Shown here piece by piece: positions 18,709-27,065 of a stretch of DNA of 64,000 bases (positions are counted from its first letter, which is position 1; the number at the start of each line of letters is the position of its first letter). The position numbers were made by a program, and so were the translations under genes. The DNA is from Chitinophagaceae bacterium. Its GTDB lineage: Bacteria; Bacteroidota; Bacteroidia; Chitinophagales; Chitinophagaceae. The DNA is taken from the NCBI GenBank assembly GCA_023957125.1, contig JAMLHL010000017.1, forward strand, positions 1 to 64,000, in the 5' to 3' direction. The notes beneath the pieces were generated by a model, which had not been told where the DNA came from, ran no database searches, and worked only from the letters and a program-made list of their open reading frames with translations.

Positions 18709-18839
18709 TTTAACGTCGTTTTGTATTGAGACCACATATTACAGAAAAAAGTTGCATTTGCCGGACTTGCCTTCCTGAAAAATACTTATTCCCGCTTATC
18801 TTTACGCACGCTATATTTTTTATTTAAATATTTTAATTT

Positions 18840-20339
18840 TTGGCGGGCATCAAACAATTAGCAGGGCAAACCATTTGGTACGGGGTAAGCAGCATTGTTC
18901 CCAGGCTGCTGACCTATATTCTCACCCCTTATCTTACACTTAAATTGAGCGGGGCTAATTATGGCGATATGACGCTCGTATATGCCGCTATTCCCTTTTT
19001 GAATATCTTATATACTTATGGACTGGAAACAGGATTTTTCCGTTTTATTCAACAGGATGAACATAAAAAAGATCTCTATAATACAGCCAGTATTTCCCTG
19101 ATCACCAGCACGATATTGTTTACCACGGTTCTCCTGTTGTTTACCGCCCCCATCTCCCGCATTATACGGGTGGAAGAACATCCGGAATATGTTACGCTTT
19201 TCATCCTGATAGTGGCCTTTGACAGCCTTTCCACCCTGCCTTTTGCCAAATTAAGACAGGACGACCGCCCGGTTAAATACGCTTTTATTCGTATTGTGGG
19301 AGTGCTTATTTACATGGGCACCCTGTACTTCTTCCTTTCTGTTTGCCCGGAGTTGGCGCAAAAAGATCCAAACAGCCTATTTGCCCTGCTCAGTAGTGAA
19401 AAACTTGGGATTTCTTTGGTGATCCTGGCCAACCTGATCCAGTCTGTTTTTACGCTATTGATGCTTTGGAAGGAATTGAAGTCCATCCGGTGGCGGTTTA
19501 ATTTTAAGCAATGGAAAGAACTGATGCTGTACTCGCTTCCGATGCTGGTGGCGGGCTTTGGCGGGATGATCAATGAAACCCTCGACAGGTTGATGCTGGG
19601 TTGGTGGGGCGTATCGCCGGGCGGGGATATCAAAGTGGAAATTGGCACTTATGGGGCTTGTTATAAATTAGCCATCCTGATAACCGTATTTATCCAGGCT
19701 TTCCGGATGGGCGCCGAACCTTTCTTTTTTAAACAGGCGATGGGTGAAAACCCGCAGCGGGTGTATGCACGGGTCATGAAGTTTTTTGTGATCGTGATCT
19801 GCGCCATGTTCCTGTTTGTAGCCCTGTACCTGGATGCCTGGAAATATTTTATCCAGAACCCCGTCTTTTGGGAGGGGTTGAAAGTGGTGCCGATCCTTCT
19901 TTTAGCCAATATGTTTCTGGGGATATATTACAACCTCTCCATCTGGTATAAAATAACCAACAAGGTTTCGTCAGGAGCCTGGATAACAATCGGAGGAGCC
20001 CTGTTGACCATAGCCATCAACTATTTCTTTATTCCAAAATACGGTTATATGGCCAGCGCCTGGGCTACTTTCTTTTGTTACGGGAGTATGATGACAGCCT
20101 GTTATCTATGGGGGCAAAAGGAATACCCGGTTCCCTATGCATGGAAAAAACTAAGCGCCTACCTGGTCATCGTTGTACTCCTGTTTTTTGTGCATAAGGC
20201 GCTGATCTTTTTATGGCCGAACAAGACCTTTAATTACAGTGTGGCTACAATAATACTGGGAGCTTTTCTTCTTTTTATATTAAAAGTGGAAAGAAGGGAG
20301 TTTAAAAAACTTCCGGTAATTGGCAGGTTTCTTAACTGA
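18840..20339 (+). CDS. Polysaccharide/oligosaccharide flippase (MOP superfamily, Wzx-like)
   Basis: This 499-residue integral membrane protein has about 12-14 hydrophobic helices and the Wzx-type opening GQTIWYGVSSIVPRLLTYIL. It should move lipid-linked glycans across the inner membrane. The start is a TTG at 18840; there is no in-frame ATG before the first helix, and homologues of this type begin at the same point (MAGIKQLAGQT). TATCTTTA at 18797-18804 may be a -7 element. No glycosyltransferase cluster surrounds it, so the substrate is unknown. The nitroreductase gene follows 16 bp later. Confidence 0.88.
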   Translation: MAGIKQLAGQTIWYGVSSIVPRLLTYILTPYLTLKLSGANYGDMTLVYAAIPFLNILYTYGLETGFFRFIQQDEHKKDLYNTASISLITSTILFTTVLLLFTAPISRIIRVEEHPEYVTLFILIVAFDSLSTLPFAKLRQDDRPVKYAFIRIVGVLIYMGTLYFFLSVCPELAQKDPNSLFALLSSEKLGISLVILANLIQSVFTLLMLWKELKSIRWRFNFKQWKELMLYSLPMLVAGFGGMINETLDRLMLGWWGVSPGGDIKVEIGTYGACYKLAILITVFIQAFRMGAEPFFFKQAMGENPQRVYARVMKFFVIVICAMFLFVALYLDAWKYFIQNPVFWEGLKVVPILLLANMFLGIYYNLSIWYKITNKVSSGAWITIGGALLTIAINYFFIPKYGYMASAWATFFCYGSMMTACYLWGQKEYPVPYAWKKLSAYLVIVVLLFFVHKALIFLWPNKTFNYSVATIILGAFLLFILKVERREFKKLPVIGRFLN

Positions 20340-20355
20340 ATATTTTTAGCGCAAT

Positions 20356-20940
20356 ATGCAATACAATACAGATCATATTAATCATCTGATCAGAAACCGG
20401 CGGTCTGTTTTCCCCGATCAGTTTGAAACAGGGAAATTAGTACCCGATGAGGTCGTCCGGGAAATATTGATCAATGCTACCTGGGCGCCCACTCACGGGC
20501 ATACAGAACCCTGGCGTTTTCCGGTGATTACCGGCGAAGGTTTAAAAAAGCTCGCAACCTTTCAGAGTGAACTATACAAACAGGAGGCAGGCGCTGCTTT
20601 CTCTGAGAAAAAATACCTGAAACTCCAGCAGCAACCGCTGAAGGCCTCTCACATAATTGCCATTGGTATGAAACGCACCGCGAATTCGAGGATCCCCGAA
20701 GTGGAAGAAATGGCGGCCGTTGCCTGCGCGGTGCAAAATATTTACCTCACCGTTACGGCGTATGGCCTGGGAGGGTACTGGACCACGGGAGGGATAACCT
20801 ATATGGATCGGGCCAAGTCGTTTTTTGGTCTTGACGCAGCCGACCGGTTGATGGGGTTCTTTTACCTGGGTTATGTGGCGGTGCCTTCGGGTAAAGGAAA
20901 ACGAATGGATATCAGCGCTAAAACAAGCTGGATCAGGTAA
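20356..20940 (+). CDS. Nitroreductase family protein
   Basis: This 194-residue protein is a putative FMN-dependent oxidoreductase. The N-terminal RNRRSVFPDQF segment and the GGYWTTGGITY stretch match the small YdjA-like nitroreductases that bind FMN as dimers. The physiological substrate cannot be inferred. It lies 16 bp downstream of the flippase gene and may share its transcript, although a TATTTTTA box at 20341-20348 could serve as its own -7 element. Confidence 0.88.
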   Translation: MQYNTDHINHLIRNRRSVFPDQFETGKLVPDEVVREILINATWAPTHGHTEPWRFPVITGEGLKKLATFQSELYKQEAGAAFSEKKYLKLQQQPLKASHIIAIGMKRTANSRIPEVEEMAAVACAVQNIYLTVTAYGLGGYWTTGGITYMDRAKSFFGLDAADRLMGFFYLGYVAVPSGKGKRMDISAKTSWIR

Positions 20941-21102
20941 CCTTTTCACAGGCAGAACGTTATACCCATTGACCCCGTCTGTTTATATCAAGCAGGAAAA
21001 TATTAACAATATTCGCCATCAAAGCCCCGGCCGATTTGCTAATTTTAGATTAAACGAACCGTCATAAGTTCAGTCTTACCAGTACACCTAAATGTTATCA
21101 AA

Positions 21103-23643
21103 ATGAGAACATGCTACACTGTAATAGCTTTATGCTGCCTGATAGCGGTAATGCCTTTGTTTTCCTTTGCGCAGGGTGATTGGCCCAAAAGCATAACCAC
21201 CCGCGACGGGAAACTGGTGAAAGTATATCAATGGCAGCCGGAATCTTTTTCAAACGGCGTTTTACAGGCCAATGCGGCAATATCTGTGACTGAAAAAAGC
21301 GGCGGCGATCCTTCTTTCGGGATGGTATGGTTGACCGCTTCAACGGTCAGTAACGGGTCACAGGTTACGATCGGAAAGGTGGAGATAGACGAGATCAAGC
21401 TCCCGGATGGCGGAAACGGACTGGCTGCCCTGCAGGCAGATATAACCAATGGTTTGTCGAACCAGCGTATTTCCATTGCAAAGAGTGAAATTGATAATTC
21501 CCTGCAGATGAACCAGGAAGAGCAAAATGTGGCCAATCAAATCAATAATACACCGCCAAAAATCATATACAGCGACAAGCCTTCCCTGCTGATCGTGATT
21601 GATGGCGCTCCCCGGCTGCAGCAAAACAGCAGGTGGGGAATGGAAACCGTGGTTAATACTCCCTTCACCATTATAAAGAACAGTAATAAATTTTATTTGT
21701 ATGGAGGGAAACACTGGTACGTTGCTTCTTCAGCCACGGGCCCCTTTGCCATCACTACCAGTGTACCATCGGAACTTGAAAGGCTCCGGTCTGAAATTGT
21801 GCAGGCTAATAAAGATAACAATACCACGCAGGAGGAAAATGATTACGTGATCTCCAATATTATCGTTACCACGGAGCCGGCAGAACTGCTGCAGTCTGAC
21901 GGAGAACCCAATTTTTCACCTATACCGCAAACGGATCTCCTGTATGTGAGAAATTCAAACAATGATATTTTCATGGATGTTAACAGCCAGCAATACTATA
22001 TCCTGCTTTCGGGGCGCTGGTACAAATCTCAAACCCTAAGCGGGAAGTGGAATTATGTGGCTTCCGACAAACTGCCGGCTGATTTTGCAAAGATCCCCGA
22101 AGGTTCTCCCAAAGACAATGTGCTGCCGAGCGTTGCGGGTACGCTGGCTGCCAAAGATGCCGTAATGAACGCCCGGGTTCCGCAGACCGCCCGGGTGGAT
22201 CGTAAGAATGTGCAGGCAGACATACAGTATGATGGGGAACCCAGGTTTAATGCTATTGAAGGAACAGAAATGTCGTATGCCATTAATACGCCAGACTATG
22301 TGATTCGCTGGCGGGGAATTTATTATGCGGTGGACAATGGGGTTTGGTTCCAGTCGTATTTCCCCAATGGCCCCTGGGTGGTAAGTACGGTACGTCCTTA
22401 CGCGGTTTCGCTCATCCCGCCCAGCTATCCCGTATATGCTATGAAATATGTTTATATATATGATATTACTCCTGATTATATCTATATGGGCTATACTCCC
22501 GGCTATTTAAATACATTTATATATGGCCCCACGGTGGTGTATGGCACCGGGTATTATTACCGCCCGTGGTATGGCCGCTATTACTATCCCCGGCCTTATA
22601 CCTGGGGATTTAATATGCACTACAATCCCTGGACCGGATGGGGCTTTGGATTCAATTATAATATGGGATGGTTTCACCTGGGTGTTGGTAATTACAGTCC
22701 CTGGGGATGGTGGGGTCCGGCAGTTTACCGCCCGGCATATTTCCATACTCCCTACTATGGCGGATATGCCCATGGGTATTATGGAGCAACCGGCGCCCGG
22801 TATTATAACGGACGGCAAACCGTGGTTGTTAATAATATCAACATTTATCATAACAATAATATTTACAACAACCGTCGCGATGTGGTTACCCGGGATAATC
22901 GCAGACCGGTATCGTATAATAGAAATACGCAATCCGCACCGGTCAGGACCTTCAATAATAATAGCAATCCGCGGCCTTCCCCCAGGGATGCCGGCAGAAC
23001 GGTCAATAACAATGCGAGGCCTACGGAAAGAATACCCGGGCAGAGACCGAATACCAGCCCGAGGGTTTCGGAACAAAATCCGGGCCGCCCGCTGAACAGC
23101 AATAATACGAGACCTGCAGACAGGGGAAGCGCCGGTCAGGGTACGGTTGCCCCACGCAACTCAACCAGGCAGCTTCCTTCGAACAGCACCCCGGCTAATC
23201 AAAGGAACACCAATCCCGGTAACCAAAGAAGTAGCAATCCGAATCCGTCGAGACCTTCGGGAAATCTTCGGCAAGCGCCGGCTGCTCCTCCTGACAGCCG
23301 TACAATTCCGGGCAGCAATCTTAATCCTGCCGCCGGTACAAGCCAGCGTAGTAGTAATAGCCTGCCGGCTGAGCGCCGGGGAAGTTCCACTCCTGCCTCT
23401 TCGCCCGCTGTCAACAGAAGTCCGCAGGTAAATTCTTCTCCTGCTACGCAACAGCGACCTGCGGTTGCCCCCCAGAGGAGAACCATGCAGGCGACAGGTC
23501 AGGCTCCAAATAGAAGTATAGAAACGCCGAGGCCTTCCGCTCCCCAAAGAGAAATCCGGTCGCCGAACAGCCGCGTAACCTCTCTTTCAACCGGGACGAG
23601 CCGGTCATCGGTGAGCCGTGGCGCCCGTACCGGGAGAGAATGA
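21103..23643 (+). CDS. Large secreted protein with W/Y/G-rich centre and N/R/P/S-rich tail
   Basis: This 846-residue protein has a signal peptide (about 1-25). Residues about 26-420 contain repeated modules with LYGGKHWYVASSATGPF, QYYILLSGRWYKSQTLSGKW and IRWRGIYYAVDNGVWFQS. Each is a W/Y-x-GPW-type strand pair. The opening (DWPKSITTRDGKLVKVYQWQ) resembles proteins loosely annotated as carbohydrate-binding family V/XII. Residues about 440-590 are extremely rich in Tyr, Gly, Trp and Pro, and about 590-846 are low-complexity Asn, Arg, Pro and Ser. No catalytic motif or T9SS domain is seen. It may be an envelope or surface protein; its function is unknown. Confidence 0.8.
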   Translation: MRTCYTVIALCCLIAVMPLFSFAQGDWPKSITTRDGKLVKVYQWQPESFSNGVLQANAAISVTEKSGGDPSFGMVWLTASTVSNGSQVTIGKVEIDEIKLPDGGNGLAALQADITNGLSNQRISIAKSEIDNSLQMNQEEQNVANQINNTPPKIIYSDKPSLLIVIDGAPRLQQNSRWGMETVVNTPFTIIKNSNKFYLYGGKHWYVASSATGPFAITTSVPSELERLRSEIVQANKDNNTTQEENDYVISNIIVTTEPAELLQSDGEPNFSPIPQTDLLYVRNSNNDIFMDVNSQQYYILLSGRWYKSQTLSGKWNYVASDKLPADFAKIPEGSPKDNVLPSVAGTLAAKDAVMNARVPQTARVDRKNVQADIQYDGEPRFNAIEGTEMSYAINTPDYVIRWRGIYYAVDNGVWFQSYFPNGPWVVSTVRPYAVSLIPPSYPVYAMKYVYIYDITPDYIYMGYTPGYLNTFIYGPTVVYGTGYYYRPWYGRYYYPRPYTWGFNMHYNPWTGWGFGFNYNMGWFHLGVGNYSPWGWWGPAVYRPAYFHTPYYGGYAHGYYGATGARYYNGRQTVVVNNINIYHNNNIYNNRRDVVTRDNRRPVSYNRNTQSAPVRTFNNNSNPRPSPRDAGRTVNNNARPTERIPGQRPNTSPRVSEQNPGRPLNSNNTRPADRGSAGQGTVAPRNSTRQLPSNSTPANQRNTNPGNQRSSNPNPSRPSGNLRQAPAAPPDSRTIPGSNLNPAAGTSQRSSNSLPAERRGSSTPASSPAVNRSPQVNSSPATQQRPAVAPQRRTMQATGQAPNRSIETPRPSAPQREIRSPNSRVTSLSTGTSRSSVSRGARTGRE

Positions 23644-23672
23644 TTTCCCTGCTTTTATGGGGATAAAGCACG

Positions 23673-23708
23673 AAAAGAGAAAGAATATTACAGTATCCTT
23701 TCTCTTTT
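23673..23708 (+). terminator. Rho-independent terminator
   Basis: The arms AAAAGAGAAAG (23673-23683) and CTTTCTCTTTT (23698-23708) form an 11-bp stem with a 14-nt loop and a trailing T run. It lies 30 bp after the W/Y-rich protein gene. The stem is A/G-rich rather than G/C-rich. Confidence 0.75.
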
Positions 23709-23774
23709 TTATTAAAAATGATAGATTTGTGCGAATTTCAGGCTTTCGAAATGTGTTTAATCACTTTGATAACT

Positions 23775-23782
23775 TATCTTTA
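23775..23782 (+). promoter_or_regulatory. Possible -7 element (TATCTTTA) for the OmpA lipoprotein gene
   Basis: The box is one mismatch from TAnnTTTG, 29 bp before the ATG and downstream of a terminator, so a promoter is expected here. No good -33 element is seen. Confidence 0.35.
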
Positions 23783-23811
23783 CTCTTAACATCTCAAAAA
23801 AACAATTCAAA

Positions 23812-24675
23812 ATGAAATTGAAGTATTTTTTACTCCTGGCTTTTGCTCCGGCGTTTCTGTTTTCCTGTGTAAGCAGTAAAAAATTTAAAGCAGCACAGGC
23901 TCAATTGGATTCTCTCAATCAGGCTCATTCCAAATTACAAGGCGATTTTAAAATCTGCGAGGACGACAAAGCGGAAAACGCCCGCAAAATTGCTGCGTAT
24001 CAAAGTGAAATTGAAGCGCTGAAAAAACAATTGGAATTTGTAAAGGAAAATAACACCACCACACTGAAACAACTGGAGGATCTTTCTGTGATCTCTTCTG
24101 CCCAGGCAGAAAGTATCAAGAAATCATTGGAAAATATTGGCGCCAAGGATGCATATATTCAGGATCTTCAGTCCGCTCTGGCACGCAAAGATTCTCTGAA
24201 CATGGCCCTGGTAATGAACCTGAAAGGAGCCATAGGCAATCTGGATGATCAGGATATCAATATTAAAGTGGATAAAGGAGTAGTATTCATAGATATTTCC
24301 GATAAATTGTTATTCAGAAGCGGAAGTTATGTTATTACCGATAAGGCCAAGGAAGTATTGGGGAAAGTGGCCCAGGTGTTGAAAAATCAACCCGATCTTG
24401 AATACATGGTAGAAGGTCATACCGATAATGTACCTTATAGCAAGGGCGTATTGCTCGATAACTGGGATTTGAGTGTTAAACGTGCTACTGCCGTAGTAAG
24501 AGTGCTTCAAAAACAATATGGTCTTACCGCCGCTCAATTAACCGCCGCCGGACGCAGCGAATATGTGCCTGTGGCTGATAACAATACCGCACAGGGCCGG
24601 GCGCTGAACCGCAGAACAAGAATTGTTGTGCTTCCGCAGTTAGACCAGTTCTTCAAATTGCTTGAAACGAAGTAG
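23812..24675 (+). CDS. OmpA family peptidoglycan-binding lipoprotein
   Basis: This 287-residue protein has a lipoprotein signal with the lipobox FLFSC (Cys19). A helical coiled-coil spacer (about 24-145) precedes an OmpA-like C-terminal domain (about 155-280). Within that domain, EGHTDNVPY, WDLSVKRA and NRRTRIVV carry the residues that usually bind diaminopimelate. It should be lipid-anchored in the outer membrane and hold it to murein. The gene is monocistronic: a terminator precedes the promoter region and another follows the stop. Confidence 0.92.
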   Translation: MKLKYFLLLAFAPAFLFSCVSSKKFKAAQAQLDSLNQAHSKLQGDFKICEDDKAENARKIAAYQSEIEALKKQLEFVKENNTTTLKQLEDLSVISSAQAESIKKSLENIGAKDAYIQDLQSALARKDSLNMALVMNLKGAIGNLDDQDINIKVDKGVVFIDISDKLLFRSGSYVITDKAKEVLGKVAQVLKNQPDLEYMVEGHTDNVPYSKGVLLDNWDLSVKRATAVVRVLQKQYGLTAAQLTAAGRSEYVPVADNNTAQGRALNRRTRIVVLPQLDQFFKLLETK

Positions 24676-24701
24676 TAAATAGTTGTTTGGATCACATTTT
24701 A

Positions 24702-24736
24702 TTAAAAGCCATCCTTTTTTATGGGATGGCTTTTAA
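24702..24736 (+). terminator. Rho-independent terminator after the OmpA lipoprotein gene
   Basis: The arms TTAAAAGCCATCC (24702-24714) and GGATGGCTTTTAA (24724-24736) form a perfect 13-bp stem with a 9-nt loop and T-rich flanks on both strands. It lies 26 bp past the stop. Confidence 0.88.
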
Positions 24737-24816
24737 TTTGAGGAGGATATGTTCGAGATTTGAGCGTCCTTTGTCATAAAAAACAACGATTTGGGGTCAA
24801 TCAAAAACTTTTAATA

Positions 24817-25851
24817 ATGAAAAAAATCTCTGCCTGGGGTCTGGGTTTCTTCTGCCTGATCTCAACTGCCGTCTTTTCCGTTTCCTGTACACTGGCGCAA
24901 TCCGCCAAACAATGGGTAACTTATACCGGCGGCGATGGCCCCGGGAAGGGGAAACATATTGTATTGATCAGTGGTGATGAAGAATATCGTTCTGAAGAAG
25001 CTTTGCCCATGCTGGGAAAAATTCTCGCCCGCCGGTACGGATTCAAATGCACCGTGCTGTTTGCCGTTGACCCTAAAACAGGCGCCATTGACGTGGAAAC
25101 GCTTGATAATATCCCGGGTCTGGAAAACCTGGAAACCGCCGACCTGGTGATCCTCTTTACCCGGTTCAGGGAATTACCGGACGAACAAATGAAATATTTT
25201 GACGCTTATATCCGGAAGGGGAAACCTGTTATAGGGATAAGAACCGCCACGCATGCTTTTTACTATAAAAAGAATCCCGGTAATCAGTATGCGAAATATT
25301 CCTTTAACAGTAAGATCAAAGGCTGGGAAGATGGTTTTGGAAGGAAAGTGTTGGGTGAAACCTGGATCAATCATCATGGAAAACATGGGAGTGAGGGCAC
25401 CCGCGGACTGATCAACGGTATCCTGAAAGATGAAAAACACCCCGTACTCAACGGCGTTTCAGACATCTGGGGTCCAACAGACGTTTACACCGTAAGGCAA
25501 TTGCCCGGCGACAGCAGGGTGCTGGTGTATGGTCAATCCACTAATGGATTGTCACCGGACAGTAGTGTTAATCTCAACAAACCCCTGATGCCGGTTGCCT
25601 GGATTAAAACATACCAGGGAGAGAATGGCGCCACCGGCCGGGTGTTTACCAGCACCATTGGCGCTTCCGTTGACCTGAAAAGCGAAGACCTGCGCAGGCT
25701 TTTTGTCAATGCCGCTTTTTGGTGTGTGGGTATGGAAGATAAGATTCCTGAAAAAGCCGATGTGAAAGTAATTGGTGAATACAATCCTACTATGTTTGGG
25801 TACAACCTGTTCAAAAAAGGCGTATTGCCTTCGGCTTACGAATTGAAATAA
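24817..25851 (+). CDS. ThuA-like domain protein, exported
   Basis: The start at 24817 (MKKISAWGLGFF) is chosen over an upstream in-frame start because it opens a signal peptide ending near TLAQS. The mature protein (344 residues in all) has a ThuA/glutamine-amidotransferase-like fold: GKHIVLISGDEEYRSEEALP, then LVILFTRFRELPDEQ, then GKPVIGIRTATHAF. ThuA proteins are linked to trehalose and other sugar use, but their chemistry is unclear. The last 16 bp overlap the 3' end of the convergent ABC ATPase gene. Confidence 0.85.
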   Translation: MKKISAWGLGFFCLISTAVFSVSCTLAQSAKQWVTYTGGDGPGKGKHIVLISGDEEYRSEEALPMLGKILARRYGFKCTVLFAVDPKTGAIDVETLDNIPGLENLETADLVILFTRFRELPDEQMKYFDAYIRKGKPVIGIRTATHAFYYKKNPGNQYAKYSFNSKIKGWEDGFGRKVLGETWINHHGKHGSEGTRGLINGILKDEKHPVLNGVSDIWGPTDVYTVRQLPGDSRVLVYGQSTNGLSPDSSVNLNKPLMPVAWIKTYQGENGATGRVFTSTIGASVDLKSEDLRRLFVNAAFWCVGMEDKIPEKADVKVIGEYNPTMFGYNLFKKGVLPSAYELK

Positions 25852-26828
25852 GGAATTGTTTTTTGGGGTCTTAACGATACAAATACGGTATCACCAACGG
25901 CAGGAGGCGCTTCCTCCGATCTTACCGTAAGCAGGCTGTTCGTTAATAACACCTCTACATCGTAGTGACTCCCCATAAACTGTACGGTGGTTACTTTGCC
26001 GGTAGGTGCGGCATCCCGCTTTTCTCTTATCAGGAAATCCTCGGGACGTAAGAAAATATGGCCGTTATTGATCTTGTCGTCCTGCAAGCCTAATGCCGCC
26101 TTCAGGTCAGGATCGTTTATTTCATTGAATTTGCCAAACAAGCCTGCTGTATAAGCATCGGAGGGGCGATGATAGATGTCAAAAGCGGTTCCTCTTTGTA
26201 CCATACGCCCGTTCTTTAAAATAAGGATTTGATCTGCCCAGGGCAGGATATCACCGGGATCGTGGGAAGCCATTGTACAGGTAATGCCCAGTTGCCCCTC
26301 TATATCGCGGATGATGGATTTTAAAATGGATTTGTGAGCAAGATCGAGATTGGAAAACGGTTCGTCGAGCAATAAAAGCCGGGGTGAGCGGGCGATCAGC
26401 CCGGCAAGCGCGATGCGTTGTCGTTCCCCGCCGGATAATGCCCCCGTTTTTCTTTTCAGCAGGTGATCAATCCGGCATACTTCGTATAAAGCCTTTGCTT
26501 CGGAGCCTGATAACTCATTGCGGTAAGACAGGATCTCTTCCACGTAATAGTTGTTCCACAACTCAAAATGCTGCGACAGATAAGCGATTTCCGGGTGTCC
26601 CGGTATCAATTTTTCACCCGGGCCAAGTACTCTTTTATTTTCCAGCACCACGGTTCCTTCATCGGGCTGTATCAATCCCGCCATGATCTTGAGCAGGGTC
26701 GTTTTACCGGATCCCGATGCTCCGGCAATGGCAATCTTTTGCAACGGTTGCTGGATTAAATAAATGTCCCGCACTGTAAAATCATTTCCTTCCCGCTTAC
26801 CGATCGCTGATACTTCTAATAAGGCCAT
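25836..26828 (-). CDS. ABC transporter ATP-binding protein with C-terminal TOBE-like domain
   Basis: This 330-residue protein has Walker A GASGSGKTT (about 36-44), the signature LSGGERQRIAL, Walker B LLLLDEP and the switch His in ASHDPGD. Residues about 245-330 form a TOBE-like beta domain (GHIFLRPEDF, VTTVQFMGSHYDVEV), as in PotA/FbpC/CysA-type import ATPases. No permease or binding-protein gene is adjacent, so its partner must be encoded elsewhere. It is convergent with, and overlaps, the ThuA gene by 16 bp. Confidence 0.88.
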   Translation of the reverse strand: MALLEVSAIGKREGNDFTVRDIYLIQQPLQKIAIAGASGSGKTTLLKIMAGLIQPDEGTVVLENKRVLGPGEKLIPGHPEIAYLSQHFELWNNYYVEEILSYRNELSGSEAKALYEVCRIDHLLKRKTGALSGGERQRIALAGLIARSPRLLLLDEPFSNLDLAHKSILKSIIRDIEGQLGITCTMASHDPGDILPWADQILILKNGRMVQRGTAFDIYHRPSDAYTAGLFGKFNEINDPDLKAALGLQDDKINNGHIFLRPEDFLIREKRDAAPTGKVTTVQFMGSHYDVEVLLTNSLLTVRSEEAPPAVGDTVFVSLRPQKTIPYFNS

Positions 26829-26906
26829 ATTGCCGGCACAAGGTTGTTAAAAAAAATAATTTTTCATTTAGAAACAAATGACAATTTTACGTATTTTGTG
26901 TTCAAT

Positions 26907-26922
26907 TAAGTATTAATACTTA
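26907..26922. promoter_or_regulatory. Perfect 16-bp palindrome in the divergent ABC/T9SS-protein promoter region
   Basis: TAAGTATTAATACTTA is fully self-complementary and sits 78 bp upstream of the ABC gene start and 143 bp upstream of the plus-strand gene. A second imperfect palindrome, AGTGTTAACGCT, lies about 10 bp further on. They could be operators; the A+T content tempers this. Confidence 0.4.
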
Positions 26923-27065
26923 TAAAAATACAGTGTTAACGCTTAAGATGTTTTCTTTATCCCTGAAATACTGCTGTTTTGTTCCACATCCCGGTAAAAC
27001 TATAAAAAGTTACCGCTATAACACCAAACCATCGTTTGATCCCTAACTTCTAACCAGCGATAAAG

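Noticed and set aside
22507..23547. Long plus- and minus-strand ORFs overlapping the Tyr/Trp/Gly-rich gene
   Set aside because: They arise from the biased codons of the real gene; their peptides are repetitive Ile/Gly/Arg/Pro without any domain pattern.
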